Part shown: positions 30,517 through 38,642 of the stretch, piece after piece
Layout of the letters: every line of letters starts with the position of its first letter
Position numbering within the stretch: position 1 is the stretch's first letter
DNA from: Bacteroides zoogleoformans
Lineage (GTDB): Bacteria > Bacteroidota > Bacteroidia > Bacteroidales > Bacteroidaceae
Reading direction: 5' to 3'
Assembly: GCF_002998435.1 (NCBI RefSeq)
Contig: NZ_CP027231.1
Span: 2,273,001 to 2,337,000, forward strand
Length of the DNA: 64,000 nucleotides
Position numbers and translations under genes: made by a program
Notes under the pieces: generated by a model
Database searches by the model: none
Told to the model about the DNA's origin: nothing
What the model saw: only the letters and a program-made list of their open reading frames with translations

Positions 30517-31208
30517 GTTTCTTAGAAAACAACTTTTTCCTGTTGGCCGTCACCTTCGGAGTGTTTTTCTTTTCCAAACTGTTGCAAAAGAAAACCGGCA
30601 TCATGCTGCTTAATCCCATTTTGCTGACAATCGGCATCCTCATCATCTTTCTGAAAACGGCGCATATCAGCTATGAGACCTACAACGAAGGGGGGCGCTT
30701 GATAGAGTTCTGGCTGAAACCCGCCGTCGTTGCCTTGGGAGTGCCTCTGTATCTTCAGCTGGAGACCATAAAGAAACAGTTGCTGCCCATCATCTTGTCT
30801 CAATTGGCGGGCTGCATCGTGGGTGTTGTTTCCGTGGTGCTGATAGCCAAACTGATGGGGGCTTCCGATGAAATCGTCTTTTCATTGGCTCCCAAGTCGG
30901 TAACCACGCCGATTGCAATGGAAGTGACCAAATCATTGGGCGGCATCCCTTCGCTGACTGCCGCCGTCGTGGTCAGCGTCGGTCTGCTTGGTGGCATATT
31001 GGGCTTCAAGACAATGAAGCTGACGGGTATAGGCAGCCCCATGGCTCAAGGCCTCTCGATGGGAGCCGCCGCTCATGCGGTAGGCACTTCCGCTGCCATG
31101 GAGATAAGTCGTAAGTACGGTGCATTCGCCGGTCTCGGCCTGACGCTGAACGGCATTTTCACGGCCTTGTTCACACCGGCCATTCTGCGTTTGCTGGGTT
31201 TGCTCTAA
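30513..31208 (+). CDS. LrgB-family membrane protein
   Basis: LrgB-type proteins are multi-spanning inner-membrane partners of CidA/LrgA. The 231-residue sequence has about six hydrophobic segments and the conserved LAPKSVTTPIAMEVTKSLGG and AAAHAVGTSAAMEIS stretches diagnostic for the family. Translation is coupled to the CidA-like gene through a 4-bp ATGA overlap, so the two should form one complex. By family knowledge the complex affects cell lysis or transports pyruvate; the adjacent acetate-forming operon fits a role in overflow metabolism, which is inference. Confidence 0.93.
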   Translation: MSFLENNFFLLAVTFGVFFFSKLLQKKTGIMLLNPILLTIGILIIFLKTAHISYETYNEGGRLIEFWLKPAVVALGVPLYLQLETIKKQLLPIILSQLAGCIVGVVSVVLIAKLMGASDEIVFSLAPKSVTTPIAMEVTKSLGGIPSLTAAVVVSVGLLGGILGFKTMKLTGIGSPMAQGLSMGAAAHAVGTSAAMEISRKYGAFAGLGLTLNGIFTALFTPAILRLLGLL

Positions 31209-31262
31209 CAAAACCCACCGTTTTTTTGTTATTACTGCCAATCTCAATCAACCCAAACATTT

Positions 31263-32174
31263 ATGATTTCATTTAAAGACATCGAACCGCAAGACAAAGA
31301 GCTTATCACCTCATACACCTTAAATGCTCCTCGAAGAAACTGTGACCTTTCGTTTTCCAATCTGTGCAGCTGGCGCTTCCTGTACAATACCCGGTTTGCC
31401 ATTATGGACGGATTCCTGTTATTGAAGTTCCGGGCCAATGGGAAATCGGTATATATGATGCCGATAGGCAACGGTGATTTGAAGAAAGTGTTGGATGCTC
31501 TGATGGAGGATGCCCGTCGGGAAGGAGAGCCTTTCTGCTTGCTGGGCATTTGCTCCGGGATGTGTTCCGAACTGGAAGCTTTCATGCCCGGGAGGTTCCG
31601 GTTCACGGCAGACCGTGACTATGCGGATTATCTCTATCTTCGTACCGACCTTGCCACGCTTTCGGGGAAGAAGCTTCAAGCCAAGCGAAACCACGTGAAT
31701 AAATTCAAGCGGACTTATAGCTATGAATACACTCCCATTACCCCCGATCGCATTCAGGAATGCCTGGAACTGGAGGCCATCTGGTGCAGGGCCAACAACT
31801 GCGACCAACATGAGGGAACAGGCAACGAACGCCGCGCATTGGTTTACGCTCTTCAGCACTTTGATGAGCTGGGGCTGATGGGGGGTATTCTGCATGTAAA
31901 CGGTAAGATTGCGGCCTTCACCTTCGGCATGCCCATCAACCGGGATACCTTCGGGGTGCACATCGAGAAGGCCGATGCAAGTATTGACGGAGCATACGCG
32001 ATGATTAACCACGAGTTTGCAAACCATATTCCCGAACAATATATCTATATCAACCGGGAGGAGGATTTGGGCATCGAAGGTTTGCGCAAGTCCAAGCTAT
32101 CTTATCAGCCTGCCATCATTCTGGAAAAATACATGGCCTGCCTGAAAGACGAACCCGTGGAAATGATAAAATAG
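31263..32174 (+). CDS. DUF2156 protein (phosphatidylglycerol lysyltransferase C-terminal fold)
   Basis: This 303-residue soluble protein belongs to DUF2156, the tandem acetyltransferase-like fold found at the C-terminus of MprF and in FemX-like aminoacyltransferases. Visible features are DLSFSNLCSWRFLY near residue 25, ADRDYADYLYLRTDLATLSGKKLQAKRNHVNKFK-type region (about 118-150), a central LEAIWCRANNC stretch, and the C-terminal EDLGIEGLRKSKLSYQPA motif. It lacks the MprF membrane domain, so substrate and tRNA use are unknown. The next gene, 12 bp downstream, is another acyltransferase-fold protein and probably co-transcribed. Confidence 0.82.
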   Translation: MISFKDIEPQDKELITSYTLNAPRRNCDLSFSNLCSWRFLYNTRFAIMDGFLLLKFRANGKSVYMMPIGNGDLKKVLDALMEDARREGEPFCLLGICSGMCSELEAFMPGRFRFTADRDYADYLYLRTDLATLSGKKLQAKRNHVNKFKRTYSYEYTPITPDRIQECLELEAIWCRANNCDQHEGTGNERRALVYALQHFDELGLMGGILHVNGKIAAFTFGMPINRDTFGVHIEKADASIDGAYAMINHEFANHIPEQYIYINREEDLGIEGLRKSKLSYQPAIILEKYMACLKDEPVEMIK

Positions 32175-32186
32175 TAGCGGAACGAG

Positions 32187-33254
32187 ATGGACGGGGTGAA
32201 ACGACAGATAAAGAACTTATGGAAGCTTTGTTTCGCTGATAGCGAGGAGTTCAGAGAGATGTATTTCCGGCTGCGCTACAATGACAGCGTCAACATTGCC
32301 ATGGAAAGTGAGGGGAAAGTGATTGCGGCTTTGCAAATGTTGCCTTATCCCATGACGTTTGGAGGGGAGGAAATCAAAGTCGCTTATGTCTCCGGGGCCT
32401 GTACGCATCCCGACCATCGTAACCGGGGGGTAATGGGCGAGCTCTTATCCCGGGCTTTCATGCGCATGTTGCACAATGGCAAGGTCTTGTCTGCTTTGAT
32501 TCCTGCGGAACCTTGGCTGTTCGCTTATTATGCCCGCTATGGCTACGCGCCTGTGTTCAAATGCAGGACAAGCACTTTCGTGGCTTCGGACGTTCCTGCT
32601 TCCGGCCAAGAGTATGTGTTGAGAGTGGGTGAACAATGCAAAGCGAGAAGATATGAATACCTGAATGGTAAGTTAAGAGAACGAGCTTACTGCATGCAAC
32701 ATACAAAGGAGGACTTTCGTGTTATTCTTGCCGATTTGCGATTGGGGCAGGGATATGTCTATACATTGCATACGAAGGAGAGCAAGCTTAAGGAAGGCAA
32801 TGACGAGCCGGAAAGTAAGGCCCGGATTGTTGCGCTGGCTGTGGCCTATCGGGCAGGGTCGGACGAATGGCGTATCGGAGAAATTGTATCGGACACTCCC
32901 GAAACATATACCTTATTGCTTCAAAGCATTTGCAGGGATTTGAATGTCTCGTCCGTCGAAGTGCTTGCCCCTCTTTCGGCGGATGAAGCCGGCGAGCCTT
33001 TAGGAATGGCGCGTATCATCGATGCCGGAGCCATGTTGGAACTTTATGCGGGCATCCATCCCGAAGTGGAGAGTTGCATCTGCCTCACCGACGAGCAAAT
33101 AAGCGAGAACAACGGCTGCTATCACTTGAGTGGCGGTAAATGTATAAAAAGTGCCACGTGCTTGCCGGACAACCACGTGGCACTTACAATCGGTGAACTC
33201 ACCACTAAAATATTCGAAAGGTCACTCCCGTATATGAGCCTGATGATGAACTGA
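32187..33254 (+). CDS. GNAT-family N-acetyltransferase (Eis-like two-domain type)
   Basis: This 355-residue protein has an N-terminal GNAT domain (about 20-150) with the acetyl-CoA motif SGACTHPDHRNRGVMGELL and the companion PWLFAYYARYGYAP, then a second, degenerate GNAT-like domain and a C-terminal sterol-carrier-like region, as in Eis-type enzymes. The acceptor is unknown. It lies 12 bp after the DUF2156 gene. Its last 100 bp contain a hairpin (33151-33183) that acts on the other strand as the probable terminator of the convergent pmbA-type gene, whose stop is only 2 bp away. Confidence 0.85.
   Translation: MDGVKRQIKNLWKLCFADSEEFREMYFRLRYNDSVNIAMESEGKVIAALQMLPYPMTFGGEEIKVAYVSGACTHPDHRNRGVMGELLSRAFMRMLHNGKVLSALIPAEPWLFAYYARYGYAPVFKCRTSTFVASDVPASGQEYVLRVGEQCKARRYEYLNGKLRERAYCMQHTKEDFRVILADLRLGQGYVYTLHTKESKLKEGNDEPESKARIVALAVAYRAGSDEWRIGEIVSDTPETYTLLLQSICRDLNVSSVEVLAPLSADEAGEPLGMARIIDAGAMLELYAGIHPEVESCICLTDEQISENNGCYHLSGGKCIKSATCLPDNHVALTIGELTTKIFERSLPYMSLMMN
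33146..33183 (-). terminator. Intrinsic terminator of the tldD-pmbA operon, inside the GNAT coding region
   Basis: A perfect 10-bp stem pairs GTGCCACGTG (33151-33160) with CACGTGGCAC (33174-33183) around 13 nt. On the minus strand it is followed at once by TTTTTATA (from 33150 down) and lies 74 nt past the pmbA-type stop at 33257, so it fits that operon's terminator although it lies within the GNAT gene. Confidence 0.7.
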
Positions 33255-33256
33255 CG

Positions 33257-34576
33257 TTACAATCCGCTGAAGTCCACTCCCTCGAATACCAACGAAGGTA
33301 TGCGCCAGGAAGAGGAGAGACGGGGGTCATTGCCAACGGCTGTCAAAGAAGACCAGAGGGTAATCATATTGCCGGTCACATTCATTTCGTTGACAGGTTG
33401 AATCAATTTTCCGTTTTCTATCAGGAAGCCTTCGATGCCATAGGAGAAGTCACCGGTACTCTTGTTGCTGTTTCCGCCGTTGAATCCGGTAACTAATATG
33501 CCTTTTTGTACATCCGCCACCAAACCGTCCAAGTCTTTGTTTCCCGGTTGCAGCACCAGCAGAGAAGGTGAGTTGATGGTCGGTTTCACTCCCATTTTCT
33601 TGGAGTTATAGGTGTCGATGAAATAGGTTTTCAATGTTCCGCTTTCGAATATCGGACGACGTTCGGTTGCCACGCCTTCACTGTCGAAGTAACGGGCGCC
33701 ACGGGCTCCGATGAGATGAGGCTCATCCATCAGGTTCAGTTTGTCGGAACCGACTTTCGTGTTGAGCTTGTTCAGCAGGAACGAATTCTTTTGCTGAAGG
33801 GCGGAACCGTACAAGGCACTCAACAACGGGCTGAGCAATTGGCCTGCATTCATGGGATCGACCACCATGGTATACTTGCCCGAAGCGGCCTTGCGCTGTC
33901 CCAGTTTCTTTAATACACGTTCCAATGCCTTTGTTCCGATGCCCGACTTTATCAGTTTGTCATAAAAGATGGCCGAGTCGTACCAATAAGAAGAAGGACG
34001 TGCTTCTCCTTCTCCTTTCACGGCCACATCGGCCGAAACCGAGAACCAGGTGGACTTGGATTCGCCTTCAAAACCGTTACTCGTCAGGCGGTATGAAGCC
34101 TCTTCTCCATCACTGTAAGAGCTGCCGACCGATATGATGCGTTCGTCTTTTCCCAAGACCTCTTCGGCTGCGGCACGGGCGATAGCCACTTTGTCGTCGG
34201 GGTTCAGACTGTAGAACTTGTTGTCGAACAGTTGCAAATCGGGCTTTCCCCCTTTATAGTAGCGGGAAGGTTCGGGCAATACGCGTGCTTCGTCTTCTGC
34301 CAGATAGCGTGTGGACTCAATGCCGTTCTTGATGAAGCTTTCCAGTTCTTTCTTATCCAAACGGTTGGTGGAATACGAACCGTATTTTCCGTCAACATAC
34401 AAACTGATGCTCAAACCGCTTTCAGAAGCCTGTTGCAATTTATCCATCTTGGCGTCACGCAATTCGAACGAAGCGTTGGAGTTGGAATACAGCACCAACT
34501 TGGCTGCCTGACAGCCATTCTTCAGGGCATAATCCATTGCCCATTGTGCCAATTTCTTATTATTATCCGTAATCAT
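33257..34576 (-). CDS. pmbA: TldE/PmbA-family metalloprotease subunit
   Basis: TldE (PmbA) pairs with TldD to form a protease that cleaves unfolded peptides and processes some modified peptides. The 439-residue protein lacks the HExxxH metal site, as TldE subunits do, and shows GLSISLYVDGKYGSYSTNRL, VDPMNAGQLLSPLL, EPHLIGARGARYFDSEGVAT and the C-terminal GDFSYGIEGFLIENGKL stretch. It has no signal peptide. It lies 30 bp downstream of tldD on the same strand, in one operon. It could instead be a TldD-like paralogue, but the missing active site supports TldE. Confidence 0.9.
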   Translation of the reverse strand: MITDNNKKLAQWAMDYALKNGCQAAKLVLYSNSNASFELRDAKMDKLQQASESGLSISLYVDGKYGSYSTNRLDKKELESFIKNGIESTRYLAEDEARVLPEPSRYYKGGKPDLQLFDNKFYSLNPDDKVAIARAAAEEVLGKDERIISVGSSYSDGEEASYRLTSNGFEGESKSTWFSVSADVAVKGEGEARPSSYWYDSAIFYDKLIKSGIGTKALERVLKKLGQRKAASGKYTMVVDPMNAGQLLSPLLSALYGSALQQKNSFLLNKLNTKVGSDKLNLMDEPHLIGARGARYFDSEGVATERRPIFESGTLKTYFIDTYNSKKMGVKPTINSPSLLVLQPGNKDLDGLVADVQKGILVTGFNGGNSNKSTGDFSYGIEGFLIENGKLIQPVNEMNVTGNMITLWSSLTAVGNDPRLSSSWRIPSLVFEGVDFSGL

Positions 34577-34606
34577 TTCGTTTAATTTTCAGTTTTCCGT
34601 TTTTTG

Positions 34607-36145
34607 TTAGCTTTCTCCTCCTACCGTCAGTTTGCTGACCAATGCCGACGGCATGCCGCAGGTCACCGGACAAGACTGCCCGTCTTTGCCGCAGGTCCAT
34701 GTGCCGTTGTCTATCTTGTCGTTGTTGGCCACCATGGTGATGTCTGCCAGTGCTTTCGGTCCGTTGCCGATGATATTGATGTCTTTGATGGGCTGTGTCA
34801 GTTTTCCGTCTTCAATCAGATAACCGGACTTCACGAAGAAAGTAAAGTCGCCGGCACCGATTTGCACCTGTCCGTTGGTGAAGTTGTCCACAAAGATACC
34901 GTTCTTCACGGTAGAAATGATATCCTCCTCTTTCATGTTTCCGGCTTCCATATAGGTGGCTCGCATGCGGGGGATGGGCATATTTCGGAATGTGTCGCGA
35001 CGGCCGTTTCCGGTAGGCGCCACGCCATAATGTTTGGCGCTGATGCGGTCGTGCAGGTAACTGGTCAGCACGCCTTCTTTCACGATATAAGTCTTTTGTC
35101 CTTCCACACCCTCATCGTCGAAGTTTACGGAGCCTCGGTTGAAGGGAATGGTACCGTCGTCTACCACGTTGATGTGCTCGTCGCAAATCTTCTTGCCGAA
35201 GAGGTCGCAGAAGATGGAGGTGCGCTTGCGGTTGAAGTCGGCTTCGAAAGCATGTCCGATGGCTTCGTGCAGCAGGATGCCCGAACCTCCTGCGCCCATA
35301 ACCACGGGCATTTCGCCACCTTTGGGCTTGATGGCCTTGAACAGGATGGAAGTGTTGTCTACCGCTTCGCGTGCAAGAACTTCAACGATATCGTCTGTCA
35401 TGAATTCAAACCCTTTGCGGTAGGAACGGCTGGCATAGCCATTCTCCATCTTTCCGTTTTCTTCCATGATGCAGACTGCCACGAACGAAACCATGGGGCG
35501 GTAGTCATAGTAACTCACACCCTCGGAATTGCAGAACAGCACGTGCGAAGTGTTGTCGGTGAGGTAGGCCTGCACCTTGCTTACACGTTTGTCCAAAGAG
35601 AAAATCTTCTCGTTCAGTTTTTCCAAGTAAGGAATTTTTGTCTTTACGCTCACGTCTTCCCACGATTCGTTAACGGCATAGCGGCTTTTGGCTATTGTCT
35701 TCTCCGTCAGTGCCATCGTTTTGCCGGCCTTGCCGGACGACGCGATGCGGGCGGCTGTACGGGCGGCACGCAACATTTCGTCTAACGTGACGCCTTCCAC
35801 ATAAGCGTACCCGGTTTGGTCTCCTGCCAAAACACGCACCCCCATGCCGAAGTCGATGTTGGCTCCGCAATTGTTTACCTTGCCGTCCTTCAGACTTACA
35901 TTGTTGTTGAATGTATGTTCAAAATAGAGGTCGGCATAGTCGCCTCCCTTTTCCAGAGCGGCAGCAAGCACTTTCCTTAAATCGGCTTCTGTCACGCCGA
36001 AATGGTTCATTGCCGCAGTAACGGCAGATTTGTCATCTGCTCTTTCCAATGTCTTCCGAACGGATGCCGGCACAGCCAACGACGGTGCTGCCAGCGAGCC
36101 TAATGCCGCCAGACTTCCCGTCCTTAAAAAATTTCGTCTATCCAT
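34607..36145 (-). CDS. tldD: TldD-family metalloprotease with twin-arginine-like signal
   Basis: TldD is the catalytic subunit of the TldD/TldE protease. The 512-residue sequence has the zinc site His293-Glu294...His298 (LLHEAIGHAFEADF), GMGVRVLAGDQTGYAYV, GVEGQKTYIVKEG and the C-terminal VANNDKIDNGTWTCGKDGQ pattern. Unusually it begins MDRRNFLRTGSLAALGSLAA, which looks like a twin-arginine signal peptide, while its partner has no export signal. Enterobacterial TldD is cytoplasmic. Either both work outside the usual compartment, or the signal is vestigial. The pair is co-transcribed on the minus strand. Confidence 0.92.
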   Translation of the reverse strand: MDRRNFLRTGSLAALGSLAAPSLAVPASVRKTLERADDKSAVTAAMNHFGVTEADLRKVLAAALEKGGDYADLYFEHTFNNNVSLKDGKVNNCGANIDFGMGVRVLAGDQTGYAYVEGVTLDEMLRAARTAARIASSGKAGKTMALTEKTIAKSRYAVNESWEDVSVKTKIPYLEKLNEKIFSLDKRVSKVQAYLTDNTSHVLFCNSEGVSYYDYRPMVSFVAVCIMEENGKMENGYASRSYRKGFEFMTDDIVEVLAREAVDNTSILFKAIKPKGGEMPVVMGAGGSGILLHEAIGHAFEADFNRKRTSIFCDLFGKKICDEHINVVDDGTIPFNRGSVNFDDEGVEGQKTYIVKEGVLTSYLHDRISAKHYGVAPTGNGRRDTFRNMPIPRMRATYMEAGNMKEEDIISTVKNGIFVDNFTNGQVQIGAGDFTFFVKSGYLIEDGKLTQPIKDINIIGNGPKALADITMVANNDKIDNGTWTCGKDGQSCPVTCGMPSALVSKLTVGGES

Positions 36146-36203
36146 CTTTTTGCTATAAATTGGTTATAAGAAACTGTTTCTTTTTTCTTTTCCGGGTTAT
36201 CGG

Positions 36204-36968
36204 TCAACTTTCCTTTGTCAACAGGCTTTCAAGTTCTTCCGCATTCAGTCGCAGGTAGAACTGTCCTTTGTAGGCCACGGAGATGGCTCCGGTCTCTTCC
36301 GATACGATGATTGCGTGTGCATCCGAGACTTGGGCAATACCCATGGCTGCTCTATGACGTAAGCCCAGTTCTTTGGGAATATCCAGATTGTGAGATACCG
36401 GCAAGATGCAGCCTGCCGCCTTGATTCGCTTCTTGCTGATCACCATGGCTCCATCGTGCAACGGACTGTTCTTGAAAAAGATATTTTCTATCAGGCGCTG
36501 GTTGATGTCGGCATTGATTACCTCTCCCGTGCGCACTACGTCGTCCAAAGGCATGTCGTGCTCCATGACAATCAATGCACCTACTTTTTGCTTTCCCATG
36601 CTGATGCATGCCATCACTATCGGCATGATGTCTTCATGTTCCAGCTTTTTTTTCTTGTTGCCGGTGAAGAAACGTACCAATGCGCTGGCATGTTGGTGCG
36701 AGCCGAGCGTCAGCAGAAAGCGCCGTATTTCTTCCTGAAACAAGATGATGAGTGCCAATACACCGACACTGACCAGTTTGTCGAAGATGGAGCCAAGCAG
36801 CTTCATTTCCAACACTTGGGATACCACCAGCCATATCAGGATAAATACCAGAATCCCGGTAAACACATTGATAGAACCGGAGGCTTTCATCAGTTTATAC
36901 GTATAGTATAACATGAGCGCCACCAGCAGTATGTCAATGAAATCTTTTATGCCAAATTCTATAAACAC
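36204..36968 (-). CDS. cdaA: Diadenylate cyclase (c-di-AMP synthase, CdaA type)
   Basis: CdaA joins two ATP molecules into cyclic di-AMP at the inner membrane. The 254-residue protein has three N-terminal membrane helices (about 10-28, 35-53 and 62-80) followed by a DAC domain (about 105-235). The catalytic motifs are visible: HDGAMVI (DGA, metal-binding) and LRHRAAMGI (RHR). Length and layout match CdaA rather than DisA. It lies 7 bp downstream of folP on the same strand, a common pairing in Bacteroidetes, so both should be on one transcript from the folP promoter. Confidence 0.95.
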   Translation of the reverse strand: MFIEFGIKDFIDILLVALMLYYTYKLMKASGSINVFTGILVFILIWLVVSQVLEMKLLGSIFDKLVSVGVLALIILFQEEIRRFLLTLGSHQHASALVRFFTGNKKKKLEHEDIMPIVMACISMGKQKVGALIVMEHDMPLDDVVRTGEVINADINQRLIENIFFKNSPLHDGAMVISKKRIKAAGCILPVSHNLDIPKELGLRHRAAMGIAQVSDAHAIIVSEETGAISVAYKGQFYLRLNAEELESLLTKES

Positions 36969-36975
36969 AAGCTAT

Positions 36976-37839
36976 CTATAATTTATGATTCGTATTTTTT
37001 CTCATTGCCTCCACTATTTTCACAGTCTCCACGGCTTCTTTCACATCGTGAACCCGAATGATGTCGGCTCCTTTCAGCAAACATATCGTATCAATCACCG
37101 TGGTGCCGTTCAGGGCTTCCTGCGGCGTGCTGCCCAGCAGACGATATATCATCGACTTGCGGGACACTCCTATGAGCAAGGGTAATTCGAAGATGCGGAA
37201 CTCTTCCAAATGTGCCAATAGTTCGTAGTTGTGCTCCAACGTTTTTCCGAAGCCGAATCCTGGATCGAGAATGATATCCTTCACGCCGAGGTCGCGCAAT
37301 TGTTGCACTTTGCGGGCAAAATATTGAAACACGTCTTTCAGCAGATTGTCATAATGCGGATGTTGCTGCATGTTTTGCGGTGTGCCTTGCATGTGCATCA
37401 TGATATAAGGCACGTTCAGCTCGGCCACCGTGCCGAACATGTCGGCATCCATTTCTCCCGCTGCAATGTCGTTGATGATGGCTACACCGTATTCCTCTAC
37501 ACACATGCGGGCCACATCGGCACGAAAGGTGTCTACGGACACTACAGCGTTCGGACATCTTTTGTGCAGTATGGTCAGTCCGAAGCGCAACCGTTCCATC
37601 TCTTCGCTGGCAGAAACGTCTGCGGCATCCGGGCGGGAAGAGTAAGCTCCGATGTCGATGATTCCGGCGCCATCGGCCAGAATCCGTTCCGCACGGCAGG
37701 CTATTTCCTCTTCCGTCTGCATGCGGCTGCCGGAATAAAAAGAGTCGGGAGTTACATTCAATATCCCCATGACGCAAGGGGTAGATAAGTCCATTAGTTG
37801 GCCGTTGACGTTTATATAGCGGGGTTTCAAGAATTCCAT
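36976..37839 (-). CDS. folP: Dihydropteroate synthase
   Basis: FolP condenses p-aminobenzoate with 6-hydroxymethyl-dihydropterin pyrophosphate in folate synthesis and is the sulfonamide target. From the ATG at 37839 the protein is 287 residues; a longer frame from 37905 would cross a TAnnTTTG promoter element at 37865-37872. Pterin-site motifs MGILNVTPDSF, DIGAYSSRPDA, VSVDTFRADVA, DPGFGFGKTLEHNY and the C-terminal IRVHDVKEAV are all present. It is followed by cdaA after 7 bp. Confidence 0.95.
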   Translation of the reverse strand: MEFLKPRYINVNGQLMDLSTPCVMGILNVTPDSFYSGSRMQTEEEIACRAERILADGAGIIDIGAYSSRPDAADVSASEEMERLRFGLTILHKRCPNAVVSVDTFRADVARMCVEEYGVAIINDIAAGEMDADMFGTVAELNVPYIMMHMQGTPQNMQQHPHYDNLLKDVFQYFARKVQQLRDLGVKDIILDPGFGFGKTLEHNYELLAHLEEFRIFELPLLIGVSRKSMIYRLLGSTPQEALNGTTVIDTICLLKGADIIRVHDVKEAVETVKIVEAMRKNTNHKL

Positions 37840-37864
37840 AAGCGTTTTCCTTGTTACATCTCTG

Positions 37865-37872
37865 CAAATGTA
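37865..37872 (-). promoter_or_regulatory. -7 promoter element of folP-cdaA
   Basis: The minus strand reads TACATTTG, matching TAnnTTTG, 26 bp before the folP ATG at 37839. The -33 region has no exact TTTG. It supports the shorter folP start. Confidence 0.45.
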
Positions 37873-37931
37873 AACAAAAAAGTTGTAGTTGGTGCATGCC
37901 TGCAATCACAAAATGAAGAATACGCCCCGGA

Positions 37932-38351
37932 ATGCCCCGCGAATTGGAGTTGCTCAAGAAAGAGGGGGAGCGTGCCCGGCATTTGGATGAGCAGGTACAG
38001 GTTCTCTCTTCTGCTTTGGTGGAGGGCGATGAGGTGGTGAGAAAGCTGCGCAGTCACCCCAAGTTTCTTACAGATGCCGATTGGGAGTATTTGCAGAAGC
38101 TTGCCGACCGAGTGTACGATGGCTTCACCGGACGGTTTTCTCTTCACTCTCCTCAACTTACGCCCGCCCATCGCCTGCTCATCCGCCTGCATTTCAGCAA
38201 TGTGCAGATTGCCGCATTGACTGCCGTATCTCCCTCCTCCGTGTCTCAATTGAAGTTCCGCCTGAAGAAACGGCTGATGGAGGCAGATGCCGCGTTGTTC
38301 GTCAACGGAGAGACGGTGGATAGCGTGATTGAACGTTACTGTGGCTTATAG
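37932..38351 (+). CDS. Short HTH protein, possibly the C-terminal remnant of a TPR-type regulator
   Basis: This 139-residue protein is a coiled-coil-like N-terminus (about 1-40) followed by DADWEYLQKLADRVYDGFTGRF and a helix-turn-helix region, LHFSNVQIAALTAVSPSSVSQL, then KFRLKKRL. This closely resembles the DNA-binding tail of Bacteroides TPR/one-component regulators, but no sensor part is present: the frame upstream is closed by a TGA at 37914. It could be a small stand-alone regulator or the surviving piece of a larger gene. It is divergent from folP. Function is not known. Confidence 0.6.
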   Translation: MPRELELLKKEGERARHLDEQVQVLSSALVEGDEVVRKLRSHPKFLTDADWEYLQKLADRVYDGFTGRFSLHSPQLTPAHRLLIRLHFSNVQIAALTAVSPSSVSQLKFRLKKRLMEADAALFVNGETVDSVIERYCGL

Positions 38352-38577
38352 GGACCTCTCTGTTTGCATATCATCGGTTGACGTTTTTGCTTTCTGTTCG
38401 AAACGAAAAGGTATGGATATTCGTTTGCTTGTCCGAACTAAAGGACTATAAATCAAGCGGTATGGCCTCCGCTCGTGGATTCATATCGAATTCCTGACTA
38501 TAATACCGGATAAAAATGAAACTACCTTAAAAAAGAAGAAAGAAAGGGGAAAAAGCCCGTAGATGCTCAAAGAACAC

Positions 38578-38585
38578 TATCTTTG
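38578..38585 (+). promoter_or_regulatory. -7 promoter element of the first GT4 gene
   Basis: TATCTTTG matches TAnnTTTG about 57 bp before the ATG at 38643. No -33 TTTG is seen at the usual spacing. The rest of 38352-38642 holds no supported gene. Confidence 0.4.
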
Positions 38586-38642
38586 CAACATTTTCAGGAT
38601 GTGTCTCCTGATAATATCATAAAACCAAACAGGCTTATAAAT

